This document shows positions 53,511 through 61,746 of a stretch of DNA of 64,000 bases, piece after piece. The translations under genes were made by a program, and so were the position numbers. The DNA is from Alphaproteobacteria bacterium (GTDB lineage Bacteria; Myxococcota_A; UBA796; UBA2385). Every line of letters begins with the position of its first letter. Position 1 is the first letter of the stretch. The notes under the pieces are model-generated. The model was not told the DNA's origin. It did no database searches and saw only the letters and a program-made list of their open reading frames with translations. The stretch lies in the NCBI GenBank assembly GCA_020632755.1, contig JACKEY010000017.1, positions 52,403-116,402 on the forward strand, in the 5' to 3' direction.

Positions 53511-54703
53511 CGTCCGGCGCCCAGGCACTGCTGGACCGCCCGACACAGCCGCAGGCTGCGCGGGCTGCGCAGGCGCGGGTCCATGCGGTTCATCACGTAG
53601 GCGATGGCCAGCCGGTCGGCAGGGTCGGCCCAGCCCAGGCTGCCGCCGGCCCCGGGGTGGCCGAAGCCGTGGCTGGTGCGGCTGAACAGGCCGGGGTCTT
53701 CCTTCAGGAAGCCGCGGTTCCACGCCAGGTGTTTGTGGATGACGCGGTCCCGCACGCGGGGGCGGTCCTCGACCACGGCCGAGATGCTGGTCGGGTCGAC
53801 GATCGACACGCCGTCGAGGCTGCCGCCGTTCGCCAGGGCGGTGTAGACCCGGCACAGGCCGCGGGCGGTGCAGGTCGCGCCGGCCCAGGGCAGCTCGGTG
53901 GCCAGCACGCCGGGGTCGTGCAGGTTGTGCAGCCCGTGGCGGCCCGTGTCCCGGGGGTTGGCGATGGCCTTCGCGGTGGGGGTGCGCGCCCGCACGGCGT
54001 TGCGGAAGATGCGCCCGTCGTGGCCCCGGTCGGTGAAGAAGGGCAGGACGACGGACCGGGCCAGTCGCAGGCCGTTGGGCGAGCCCAGGTGCGCCAGGCG
54101 GTGGCCCTGTTCGGGCGGCAGGCCCAGGAAGCAGTCGGCGCCGAGCGGGTCGAGGACGTCGCGCTGCAGCGACTGCCCGACGCTCTCGCCGGTGATGCGG
54201 CGGTAGAGGGCGCCGGCGTAGAGCCCCCAGGCGGTGGCGCCGTAGGCCTGGGTGCCGCGGGGCAGGCCGGGGCGCTCGTCGGCCAGCACCCGGTCCAGGA
54301 TCTCCGGCGTGGCCAGGTCGGTCAGGGACAGGGGCTGCTCGACCCAGGCGATGCCCGAGCGGTGTTCGAGCAGCTCGCGCACGGTGATGCCGCCCTTGCC
54401 GTGGGCGGCGAACTCGGGCCAGTGGTCCGCGACCCGGTCGTCGATGCCGAGCCGCTCCTGCTCGACCAGCCGCAGGAAGGCCAGGGCGACGAGCCCCTTG
54501 GTCGCGCTGAACACGGTGCAGAGTGTGTCGGCTTCCCAGGGCGCGCCTTCCCGCGCTTCGCCGGCCCACAGGTCGACGACGGTCTCGCCCGCGACGGTGA
54601 CGCACAGCGCGGCGCCGCGCTCCTGGCGCAGGTTCTGCTCGAAGACGTCGGCCACGCGCCGGAAGGCGGGGTGGACGGCGCCGTGGACGCGGCGGTCGGG
54701 CAT
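53507..54703 (-). CDS. serine beta-lactamase-like hydrolase, EstB-type
   Basis: A 398-residue serine hydrolase of the class C beta-lactamase/DD-peptidase family. SxxK is SATK (66-69), the Y-x-N-like motif is QAYGATAWG (about residue 152), and the HGFGHPGAGGS segment near the C-terminus fills the KTG position. No signal peptide, as in EstB-type esterases rather than periplasmic lactamases. It is likely an esterase or peptidase. It is coupled to the small membrane protein downstream, and a 38-base gap separates it from the ArsR-rhodanese gene upstream. Confidence 0.88.
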   Translation of the reverse strand: MPDRRVHGAVHPAFRRVADVFEQNLRQERGAALCVTVAGETVVDLWAGEAREGAPWEADTLCTVFSATKGLVALAFLRLVEQERLGIDDRVADHWPEFAAHGKGGITVRELLEHRSGIAWVEQPLSLTDLATPEILDRVLADERPGLPRGTQAYGATAWGLYAGALYRRITGESVGQSLQRDVLDPLGADCFLGLPPEQGHRLAHLGSPNGLRLARSVVLPFFTDRGHDGRIFRNAVRARTPTAKAIANPRDTGRHGLHNLHDPGVLATELPWAGATCTARGLCRVYTALANGGSLDGVSIVDPTSISAVVEDRPRVRDRVIHKHLAWNRGFLKEDPGLFSRTSHGFGHPGAGGSLGWADPADRLAIAYVMNRMDPRLRSPRSLRLCRAVQQCLGAGR

Positions 54704-54741
54704 GGCGCCCTTGTAGTCCGTGCGCCCGGCCGCTGCGGTGC

Positions 54742-55380
54742 TCAGGCGGTGCGGGCCGCGGATCGGGCGGTCCCGGCGTAGCGCCGCGCCCGGAAGCCGG
54801 CGGCGACCAGCCGCTCGACCGCTTCGTCGGCCCAGGTGCACCACGGGCCGCGGCAGCAGGCGATGATCTCCTTGTCGCGGGGCAGCTCGGACAGGCGCGC
54901 GTCGAGCTCGGAAAGGGGCAGGCTGATCGCCCCGTCCACGTGGCCGTGGGCGTGCTCGTCGACCGGCCGCACGTCGACCAGGTGCACGCGCTCGGCGGCC
55001 ACGGCGTCGCGCAGCTCGGCGTCGTCGATCTCGTGCACGGCGGGGTGGGCCTGCAGCCAGTCCGGGCGCAGCAGGCGCAGGGTCGGGTCGCGTCGCCGGC
55101 CGAGGGTGTCCAGCGCGTCGAGCAGATCGACGGCGCCCGGGGCCAGGGCGTAGACCACGCGGCTGCCGTCGCGGTGGCGCTCGACCAGGTGGGCGGCCGC
55201 CAGGACCTGGAGGTGCTGGGAGGTGTTGGCGATCGGGCGTGCGGTGCCGTCGGCCAGGGCCTGGACGTCGCGCGGGCACTGGTCGAGGAGGTGCAGCAGC
55301 TCGAGGCGATGGGGGTGGGACAGCGCCTTTCCGATGCCGGCGAGGGCGGCGTAGGCGGGGTCCTTGAGGTCGCGCGACAC
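54742..55380 (-). CDS. ArsR-family regulator fused to rhodanese domain
   Basis: A 212-residue protein. N-terminal ArsR winged helix (LSHPHRLELLHLLDQCPRDV, then IANTSQHLQVLAAAHLVERH) at about residues 18-80. C-terminal rhodanese domain with LVDVRPVDEHAHGHVDGAI and the active Cys in IACCRGPWCTWADEAV (about 179-194). Such fusions act as sulfur-responsive repressors. The GTG at 55380 is preferred; a TTG at 55410 would put the start inside the 55404-55425 palindrome. It is divergent from a methyltransferase gene that shares this palindrome as operator. Confidence 0.88.
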   Translation of the reverse strand: MSRDLKDPAYAALAGIGKALSHPHRLELLHLLDQCPRDVQALADGTARPIANTSQHLQVLAAAHLVERHRDGSRVVYALAPGAVDLLDALDTLGRRRDPTLRLLRPDWLQAHPAVHEIDDAELRDAVAAERVHLVDVRPVDEHAHGHVDGAISLPLSELDARLSELPRDKEIIACCRGPWCTWADEAVERLVAAGFRARRYAGTARSAARTA

Positions 55381-55403
55381 GGGGCGGACTCCGGCGGAGT
55401 GTT

Positions 55404-55425
55404 GATTCAATGATTATATTGAATC
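55404..55425. promoter_or_regulatory. 22-base palindromic operator between arsR-rhodanese and methyltransferase
   Basis: GATTCAAT-N6-ATTGAATC is a perfect inverted repeat with 8-base arms and a gattat centre, AT-rich in a GC-rich region. It sits 24 bases before the GTG of the ArsR gene and 17 bases before the ATG of the methyltransferase. Such ATTCAA/TTGAAT pairs are common ArsR-type operators, so both genes are likely repressed by the fusion protein. Confidence 0.7.
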
Positions 55426-55441
55426 GTGTTTGGAGGACTGC

Positions 55442-56071
55442 ATGCTCGCGCACCACTGGGAACAGGTCTACCGCACCAAGGACGTGCACACCGTGAGCTG
55501 GTACCAGCCGGTCCCGCACCGGTCGCTCCAGCTGCTGGGCGGAGTGCTGGCGCCGGGCGACGCGGTGGTCGACGTCGGCGCCGGCGCGTCGACCCTGGCC
55601 GATCACCTCCTCGCCCGCGGACCGATCGACCTCACCCTGGTCGACATCTCCTCGGCCGCACTCGACCTCGTCCGGACGCGGCTCCTGGCCTCCTCCCCTG
55701 CCGCTTCCCCCGGGTCCTCCGTGCGCTTCGTGCAGGCCGACCTGCGCAGCTGGGTCCCCGACCGACGGTTCGACGCCTGGCACGACCGGGCGGTGTTCCA
55801 CTTCCTGACCGATCCGGCCGAACAGCAGGCCTACGCCCGCACTGTCGCGGCCGCCGTGCGCCCCGGCGGGCACGTGATGGTGTCGGCCTTCCACCGCGAC
55901 GGACCCGACCGCTGCTCGGACCTGCCCACCGCCCGCTACGACGCCGACGGGCTGCACGAAGCGCTGGGCGGCGATGCGGTCTTCGCCCGGGTCCATGCCG
56001 AGCGCGAGCTGCACCCGCACCCGCGGGGCGGCACGCAGGACTTCCAGGTGCTGCTGCTGCAGCGGCGCTGA
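55442..56071 (+). CDS. class I SAM-dependent methyltransferase
   Basis: A 209-residue cytosolic methyltransferase. N-terminal HHWEQVYRTKDVHTVSWYQP is a signature of a small-molecule methyltransferase group; motif I is VVDVGAGAS (about residue 48), followed by LTLVDISSAAL and the motif near AWHDRAVFHFL. The ATG at 55442 has ggagga 4-9 bases upstream, which is better than a TTG at 55430. It faces an ArsR-rhodanese gene over a shared operator, so it probably methylates a sulfur or metalloid compound or another toxicant. Confidence 0.88.
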   Translation: MLAHHWEQVYRTKDVHTVSWYQPVPHRSLQLLGGVLAPGDAVVDVGAGASTLADHLLARGPIDLTLVDISSAALDLVRTRLLASSPAASPGSSVRFVQADLRSWVPDRRFDAWHDRAVFHFLTDPAEQQAYARTVAAAVRPGGHVMVSAFHRDGPDRCSDLPTARYDADGLHEALGGDAVFARVHAERELHPHPRGGTQDFQVLLLQRR

Positions 56072-56091
56072 GCCTCATACCGAATCGCGCA

Positions 56092-56168
56092 GATCACTCC
56101 GTCGGACGCCGGAGCCGAGTGCACCGACGCAGTCGGTGTCGAGGCGTAGGCGAACGGTCGGAGTGATC
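56092..56168. other. composite inverted-repeat element between convergent genes
   Basis: Outer arms GATCACTCCG (56092-56101) and CGGAGTGATC (56159-56168) enclose an inner hairpin CACCGAC-GCA-GTCGGTG (56122-56138). The element lies between the methyltransferase and the Gcr-like gene, both ending toward it, and is directly joined to the 18-base repeat at 56164-56181. It may be a terminator or a small mobile or REP-like element. Confidence 0.55.
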
Positions 56169-56181
56169 GAAGCGTTCCAGT
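56164..56181. repeat. 18-base direct repeat, copy 2
   Basis: TGATCGAAGCGTTCCAGT, identical to 53138-53155. It overlaps the outer arm of the composite element and ends one base before the stop of the Gcr-like gene. Confidence 0.7.
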
Positions 56182-56182
56182 A

Positions 56183-58174
56183 TCAGGTCGCCACGGGATC
56201 CCGCGGCGGCACCACGAAGTCGAGCGGTCGCCGCGCCAGGTGCACGCCGAGCATCCACAGCAGCGCGCGGCCCTCGCGCAGGGTCAGGCGGCGGGACTCG
56301 ACGGCCAGGGCCAGGGCCAGCCCGAAGCTGACCAGGAAGTTGACGATGCCGATCAGCGCGACGCCTGCGGCCAGGGTCAGCACCTCGGCCAGCGGCAGCT
56401 CGAAGCCCTGGCCGAACAGGCCGATGGCCAGGTGGCTGCTGCTGAAGGCGATGTGGCGGATGTCGAAGGGCAGGCCCAGGATGTGGCCCAGGGTGCCAGC
56501 GCTGCCCAGGCAGAAGCCCAGGACCACGTTGCCGACCAGCGCGCCGGCCTTCTGTTCGGTGCGCTCGGCCAGCCGGGTCGCGCGGGCGGGGCCCAGGAAA
56601 CGCACCAGCAGCGGATGGGCGGCGATGCGCTCGGGGATCCCGCTGTAGACCAGCCGGTTGTCGACCCAGCCGCTGACCAGCCCGGACGAGAACAGGAAGA
56701 CCCCGGCGACGGCCGCGAAGAAGGCGCTGCCGGACAGCCAGGGGTGCAGGTCGGCCGTCAGGCTCGCGGCCTTCGTCGGGTCGGCCAGCGGCAGGCCCAG
56801 CAGGTGGGGCCAGGCCACGGCGAACAGCAGGCCCAGCGGGAAGGCGACGGCGACGTTGCCGACGAAGCTGACGAACTGGCTGCGCGCGGCGCGGGCGATC
56901 ATCTCGACCAGCCGGCCCAGGTCGCGGCCGTCCCCCCCGGCTTCCGGGTCGGCCGCTTCCAGATCCGCGGCGTCCAGGCTGGCGGCCAGGGTGTGGGCCG
57001 TGACGGCGGGCTGCTTCGTCGCGAGGGTCGCGCCCGTCAGGTAGATGAGCACGAAGCACAGGGCGTAGTTCAGGCTGTAGGCCAGCGCCTGGCCGGCCAG
57101 GGGCAGGGCCAGGCTGGCGAGCTTGACCTTGGCGACGGCGAAGACGGCGACGATGGCGCCGCCGCCCATGCTGGACAGCAGGAAGCGGCCGTACTCGGCG
57201 CGGGTGGTGGTGATGTAGGCCCGGCCCTTGCGCGCGGCGTGCTCGACGACCTGGTAGACCAGCAGGTCGGCGTGCTGCTTGACCAGCAGCCCCAGCCGGT
57301 CGCGCTCGCGCTCGGCGCGCACCAGGGCGGCGACGACGGCGGCGATGTCGTGGCCCCGCTGGCGGTCGCGCGGGTCGGTCAGGGCCAGCAGCAGCTCCAG
57401 CCGGTCGATGAGCCCGGCCATGCGGAAGGACAGGGCGGTGAGCTCCAGGCTGGTGCCGTAGCGGTGCTTGTGGGCGCGCAGGTCGTCGATGGCGCGGCGG
57501 CAGCGGGCCAGGGTCTCCTGGCAGACCAGCAGCGCCGGCACCTCGTCGTCGACCCGCCCGTTGCCGTGGGCGCGCACATAGGCGAGCACCTGGTCGGACA
57601 CGACCAGGAAGGGGCTCTCGCCGCGGTGGGGCGACAGCTCGGGCACGCGCTCGGTCAGCACGGGGCGCAGGCCCAGGGCGGCGATGCGGTGGGCCAGCAC
57701 GCGGATGGCCAGGGCCAGCTCGGCGGGGATCGGGGTCGCGGGGTCGACGTGCAGGCCCAGGGCGTCCTGCAGCCGCGCCCAGCAGCCGGGGGGCACGGCG
57801 GCCAGCCAGTCGGCGTCGGTGTCGTGGGGGAAGAGCTCGCGCAGCACGCTGTGCAGGCGGTCGGGCCGCGGGGCGGGGGGCAGCACGCGGCGGGCCAGGC
57901 GGTGGGCGAGCTCGGGCAGCAGCGCGCTCTCGGACAGCACGCCGGCGTCGGTCAGGGTGTCGACCGCGTCGATCTGCTCGAACAGGGCGTGCACGGCGAC
58001 GGTCAGCCGGGCGCGCAGGGCCGGCTCGGCGTCCAGCCGGTCGGTCAGGGCCAGGATGCGGGTGCAGGGGGCCTCGCCCGGGCGAGGGCGGACCTCGTCG
58101 ACGACGGCGCGCAGGTCGGCCAGCGCCTCGTCGCGGGTCGGGGGGAGGAGCAGGCTCCGGGGGAGGGAGGACAT
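56183..58174 (-). CDS. Gcr-like (SpecificRecomb, PF10136) transmembrane protein
   Basis: A 663-residue membrane protein of the group annotated as 'site-specific recombinase, Gcr family'. The N-terminal half is cytosolic and helical (HKHRYGTSLELTALSFRMAG, RLGLLVKQHADLLVYQVVEH-ARKG). The C-terminal half has about six membrane helices with HIAFSSSHLAIGLFGQGFELP. No tyrosine- or serine-recombinase catalytic set is visible. Three bases separate it from the nhaA gene upstream, so the two form an operon, which points to envelope or ion homeostasis rather than DNA recombination. Confidence 0.8.
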   Translation of the reverse strand: MSSLPRSLLLPPTRDEALADLRAVVDEVRPRPGEAPCTRILALTDRLDAEPALRARLTVAVHALFEQIDAVDTLTDAGVLSESALLPELAHRLARRVLPPAPRPDRLHSVLRELFPHDTDADWLAAVPPGCWARLQDALGLHVDPATPIPAELALAIRVLAHRIAALGLRPVLTERVPELSPHRGESPFLVVSDQVLAYVRAHGNGRVDDEVPALLVCQETLARCRRAIDDLRAHKHRYGTSLELTALSFRMAGLIDRLELLLALTDPRDRQRGHDIAAVVAALVRAERERDRLGLLVKQHADLLVYQVVEHAARKGRAYITTTRAEYGRFLLSSMGGGAIVAVFAVAKVKLASLALPLAGQALAYSLNYALCFVLIYLTGATLATKQPAVTAHTLAASLDAADLEAADPEAGGDGRDLGRLVEMIARAARSQFVSFVGNVAVAFPLGLLFAVAWPHLLGLPLADPTKAASLTADLHPWLSGSAFFAAVAGVFLFSSGLVSGWVDNRLVYSGIPERIAAHPLLVRFLGPARATRLAERTEQKAGALVGNVVLGFCLGSAGTLGHILGLPFDIRHIAFSSSHLAIGLFGQGFELPLAEVLTLAAGVALIGIVNFLVSFGLALALAVESRRLTLREGRALLWMLGVHLARRPLDFVVPPRDPVAT

Positions 58175-58177
58175 CGC

Positions 58178-59422
58178 TCAGGCCGCCTGGGCGTCGAGGT
58201 CCTCGGCCCGCGTCTCCCGCCCTCGGCCCGCGAGCAGGAGCACGCCGATGCCCAGGGTGCCCGCCAGCAGCGAGGCGCTCATGATGCCGAGCTTGGCGGT
58301 GTCGAGCAGGGCCGGGTCGGCGAAGGCCAGGCCGGCGATGAAGATGCTCATGGTGAACCCGATGCCGCCCAGCAGGCCGATGCCGACGACGTGCAGCCAG
58401 GTCGCGCCTGCCGGCAGCTCGGCCAGGCCCAGGCGCACGGCGACGAAGCTCATGGCGGGGATGCCGACCAGCTTGCCGACCACCAGGCCGACGGTGATGC
58501 CGAGCGCGACGGGGTGCAGGGGGTCGATGTCGGCGCCGACCACGGCCACGCCGGCGTTGGCCAGGGCGAAGACCGGCAGCACCAGCCAGCTGACCCAGGG
58601 GTGCAGGGTGTGCTCGAGGTGGACCAGCGGGCTGTGGTCGTCGTCGGTGGCCCCGGCGTCGGCCGTCGCGGGTCCCCGCAGCGGGATGGCCATGGCCAGG
58701 ATCACGCCGGCGATGGTGGCGTGCACGCCGCTCTTGAGCACCGCCACCCACAGGGCGGCGCCCAGCAGCAGGTACAGGCCCAGGTTGTCGACCCGCAGCC
58801 GGTTGAGCGCCAGCAGCAGCAGGGCGATGCCGCCGGCCACGGCCAGGGCCACCACGCTGAGCTTCGCCGTGTAGAACAGGGCGATCACCGTGACGGCGCC
58901 GATGTCGTCGGCCACCGCGAAGGCCGCCAGGAACACCTTGAGCGACACGGGCACACGGTCGCCGAGCAGCGCGAGCACGCCGAGCGCGAAGGCGATGTCC
59001 GTGGCCATCGGGATGGCCCAGCCGTCCATGCCGATGCCGCCCTGGTTCAGCGCCACGTAGAGCAGGGCCGGGGCGATCATGCCGCCGACGGCGGCGGCCA
59101 CGGGCAGGGCGGCCTTGCGCACGGTCGACAGCTCGCCCTGGACGATCTCGCGCTTGACCTCGAGCCCGACCAGCAGGAAGAACAGGGCCATCAGCCCGTC
59201 GTTGATCCAGAGCAGCAGCGGCTTGTGCAGGCCGGCCTCGCCGATGGACACGGCGACCGGGGTCTGCAGCAGGGTCGTGTAGGACGCCGCCCAGGGCGAG
59301 TTGGCCCAGGCGAAGGCGAAGGCGGCGGCCGCCATCAGGGCCAGTCCGGGCGCGGCGGGCCGCTCGATGAGCTCCTTGAGCCCGCCGAGCGGGCCGGGCA
59401 GGGGCGCGGACCGGGTCTTCAT
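58178..59422 (-). CDS. nhaA: Na+/H+ antiporter NhaA
   Basis: A 414-residue inner-membrane antiporter that expels Na+ (and Li+) in exchange for 2 H+. About 12 helices. The ion-binding Asp pair is in AVADDIGAVTVIALF (about residues 158-162), with the family's MALFFLLVGLEVKRE and the unwound-helix partner ATDIAFALG. The ATG at 59422 follows ggagga closely; an upstream extension is rejected. A TTGTTCG-N7-CGAACAA site lies 73-93 bases upstream, and a nhaR-type gene lies at 61747, fitting NhaR control. Confidence 0.95.
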   Translation of the reverse strand: MKTRSAPLPGPLGGLKELIERPAAPGLALMAAAAFAFAWANSPWAASYTTLLQTPVAVSIGEAGLHKPLLLWINDGLMALFFLLVGLEVKREIVQGELSTVRKAALPVAAAVGGMIAPALLYVALNQGGIGMDGWAIPMATDIAFALGVLALLGDRVPVSLKVFLAAFAVADDIGAVTVIALFYTAKLSVVALAVAGGIALLLLALNRLRVDNLGLYLLLGAALWVAVLKSGVHATIAGVILAMAIPLRGPATADAGATDDDHSPLVHLEHTLHPWVSWLVLPVFALANAGVAVVGADIDPLHPVALGITVGLVVGKLVGIPAMSFVAVRLGLAELPAGATWLHVVGIGLLGGIGFTMSIFIAGLAFADPALLDTAKLGIMSASLLAGTLGIGVLLLAGRGRETRAEDLDAQAA

Positions 59423-59494
59423 GCATGTCCTCCAGGGCAACTCCTCGACCGTAGGCTCCCGGAATGTGCGGACAATCACAAAATACTGAAGCCA

Positions 59495-59515
59495 TTGTTC
59501 GACAAGAGCGAACAA
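59495..59515 (-). promoter_or_regulatory. LysR-type operator upstream of nhaA
   Basis: TTGTTCG-N7-CGAACAA, a perfect inverted repeat with 7-base arms, includes the LysR T-N11-A core (TCG-N7-CGA). The same half-sites with the same 7-base spacer occur at 61696-61716 before the nhaR-type gene. Confidence 0.7.
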
Positions 59516-59537
59516 AGACGGCGCCCGAGACGCAGGA

Positions 59538-59567
59538 CGCCCCCGCGGGCCGAGGCCGGCGGGGGCG
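59538..59567 (-). terminator. hairpin after the M4 metallopeptidase gene
   Basis: CGCCCCCGC (59538-59546) and GCGGGGGCG (59559-59567) form a 9-bp GC stem with a 12-base loop, 25 bases beyond the stop of the M4 peptidase gene. No U run is present. It insulates the gene from nhaA. Confidence 0.55.
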
Positions 59568-59591
59568 CCGTGGGGGGACCCGGAGGCCCGA

Positions 59592-61469
59592 CTACTCGAT
59601 GCAGAGCTCGTAGGAGCCGGAGCCCGAGTAGCTGTAGACCAGCAGGTAGTAGGTGCCCGAGCCGGTGGTGCTGACGGCTTCGGAGCTGCTGCTGCTGGTG
59701 GACGAGGCGATCTGGCTCCAGCCGCGCTTCTTGGACTTGTACAGGTACAGGTCGAAGTCGGTGCCGGCCGCGCCTTCCAGGGTCGCGGTCAGGCCGGCCG
59801 GGAAGCTGGCGTAGCTGCCGTCGGGCTCGATGGCGCTGTCGCCGCCGCCGCTCAGGCTGCCGGTGTACAGGGTGCCGGCGCAGGTCATGCCGCCACCGTC
59901 GCCGCCGCCGTCGCCGCCACCGGAGTCGGTGCCGCCGGTGCCGCTGTCGGTGCCGCCGGTGCCGCTGTCGGTGCCGCCGGTGCCGCTGTCGGTGCCGCCG
60001 CCGTCGCCGCCGGTGCTGCCGCCGGGGTCGCTGCCGACGCCGACCTCGTACCAGGCCAGGCTGACGTCTTCGCAGACTGCGGTGCCGTAGCCGAGCGCCG
60101 CGCAGGCCGATTCGGTGGCGGCGCGGGCGTCGCCGAAGTCGCTGCTGGAGGTCATGTAGCTGGTGAGCGCGAGGTACCAGATGTCGTAGGCGGCATCGAT
60201 GCCGACGCCACCGACGGAGTAGCCGCTGCGGAAGCTGGCGTCGTGGTGCTGGCCGCCCTGGGACAGCAGGTAGAACCAGTGGTTGGCGATGCCGCTGTTC
60301 CAGTGCACGCCGCCGTTGTCGCTGCTGCCGGTGTAGCGGTCGCTGTAGTGGTCGCGGCTGCTGCCGTCGTCGCTCGGGCGATCCATGTACCGCAGGGCGC
60401 TGGTGCCGGGCTCGATCCAGCAGTCCTCGCCGATGTCCCAGGTGTCGCCGGACACGCCGCCGTCGACCCACGCTTCCACCGCGGCGGCCAGCATGTCGCT
60501 GGCGGCCTCGTTCAGGGCGCCGGACTCGTTGCTGTAGACCAGGTCGGCTTCGTAGTCGGTCACGGCGTGGCCGAGCTCGTGGGCCGCGACGTCCAGCACG
60601 CCCAGGTAGGTGCTGTAGTAGCCGTCGCCGTCGCCGAAGGTCAGGCGGCTGCCGTCCCAGAAGGCGTTGACGTAGCTGCGGCTGTAGTGGCCGTAGGACT
60701 TCACGACCGCGCCGCCGCCGTTGAAGCTGTCGCGGCTGTACTCGGCGGCCAGGAAGGCCAGGGTCTCGCCCACGGCGTCGTGGGTGGTGAGCAGCTCGCC
60801 GTCGCTGCTGCTGCCGACCGTGGCGCGGCCGTAGCTGGTGCGGTTGCGCAGGTCGTAGGTGGTCTTGTCGCTGTCGCTCAGGCTGTAGGACTGCAGGTCG
60901 TCGTACTTCCAGGCGATCTCGCCGGTGTGGGCGTCCACGAAGATCATCGGGATGGACGGCTTCTCGGCGTCTTCGACGTCGCGGATGCGCACGGCCCAGG
61001 TCAGGCGGTCCTGGCCGTCCTGGGGCAGGACGACCAGCTCGGCGGTCGGGGCTTCCGACAGGTCGTGCTGCAGGCCGTGCTCGGCCAGGGCGAGGTCGAT
61101 GGCTTCCTGGGCGGACCAGGCGGGGTTGGTGTCGACGTCGACGCCGCGGCCCAGGTCGTCGGTGACGGAGCGGATGCCGCCGTCGGGGCCGATGTGCACG
61201 ATGGCTTCGGAGCCCAGGACGGGCACGTTGCCGGCGAACTGGCGGACGTGCACGTGGGCCTGGCCGAGGGTGTCGACGGTGACCCGGCGGGTCCGCAGGT
61301 CGGTGAAGGAGGCGAAGCGCGGGGTCCGGCCCAGGTAGTCGTAGGCCAGCTGCTCGGCGAGCTGGTCGCTCGCGGCGTCGTCGGCGCGGAAGGCGTCGAC
61401 GGACTGGGGCTCGTCGGCGCAGGCCGACAGGGCGAGGAGGGCGAGGAGGGCCAGGCTGTGGTTCTTCAT
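59592..61469 (-). CDS. thermolysin-like M4 zinc metallopeptidase, lipoprotein precursor
   Basis: A 625-residue secreted endopeptidase. Signal MKNHSLALLALLALSAC (Cys17), then a FTP/PepSY propeptide (about residues 25-200) that keeps the enzyme inactive, then the M4 domain with HELGH (297-301) and the third ligand E321 in NESGALNEAASD, plus GGVHWNSGIANHWFYLL. A GGTDSG repeat linker (about residues 500-545) leads to a C-terminal PPC-type domain (YLYKSKKRGWSQIA). The ATG at 61469 is preceded by ggaag. It sits between nhaA and nhaR. Confidence 0.93.
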   Translation of the reverse strand: MKNHSLALLALLALSACADEPQSVDAFRADDAASDQLAEQLAYDYLGRTPRFASFTDLRTRRVTVDTLGQAHVHVRQFAGNVPVLGSEAIVHIGPDGGIRSVTDDLGRGVDVDTNPAWSAQEAIDLALAEHGLQHDLSEAPTAELVVLPQDGQDRLTWAVRIRDVEDAEKPSIPMIFVDAHTGEIAWKYDDLQSYSLSDSDKTTYDLRNRTSYGRATVGSSSDGELLTTHDAVGETLAFLAAEYSRDSFNGGGAVVKSYGHYSRSYVNAFWDGSRLTFGDGDGYYSTYLGVLDVAAHELGHAVTDYEADLVYSNESGALNEAASDMLAAAVEAWVDGGVSGDTWDIGEDCWIEPGTSALRYMDRPSDDGSSRDHYSDRYTGSSDNGGVHWNSGIANHWFYLLSQGGQHHDASFRSGYSVGGVGIDAAYDIWYLALTSYMTSSSDFGDARAATESACAALGYGTAVCEDVSLAWYEVGVGSDPGGSTGGDGGGTDSGTGGTDSGTGGTDSGTGGTDSGGGDGGGDGGGMTCAGTLYTGSLSGGGDSAIEPDGSYASFPAGLTATLEGAAGTDFDLYLYKSKKRGWSQIASSTSSSSSEAVSTTGSGTYYLLVYSYSGSGSYELCIE

Positions 61470-61695
61470 GGATGCTTCCTTCTGGGTCCGAGGGGGCGCG
61501 CCGGGCCGACGGCGCAGCGCCGCCCTGTGCAAGGGTGTCGCGGAGCCACGATTACCGCGGACCGATGCGGATCGTCGCCCTGGTCACGCAGCGTTCACGA
61601 AGGTCGGCCGCGGCGGGCTCCGTGACATGCGCTGACAATTGCGCTGCCATCGGCCCGAGGTGGATGTTTCACCGGGGTTGCACCCTGGCGGTCCG

Positions 61696-61716
61696 TTGTT
61701 CGGCGTGGTCGAATGA
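61696..61716 (+). promoter_or_regulatory. LysR-type operator upstream of nhaR-type gene
   Basis: TTGTTCG-N7-CGAATGA repeats the left arm, spacer length and CGAA of the nhaA upstream site; it lies 30 bases before the ATG at 61747. It suggests autoregulation and a shared regulon. Confidence 0.6.
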
Positions 61717-61746
61717 TCTCCCCGAGTTCTCCTCCCTGGCGCACCG

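Noticed and set aside
56183..58174. Active site-specific recombinase or mobile element
   Set aside because: No tyrosine or serine recombinase motifs are visible, the protein is membrane-embedded, and it is tied to nhaA.
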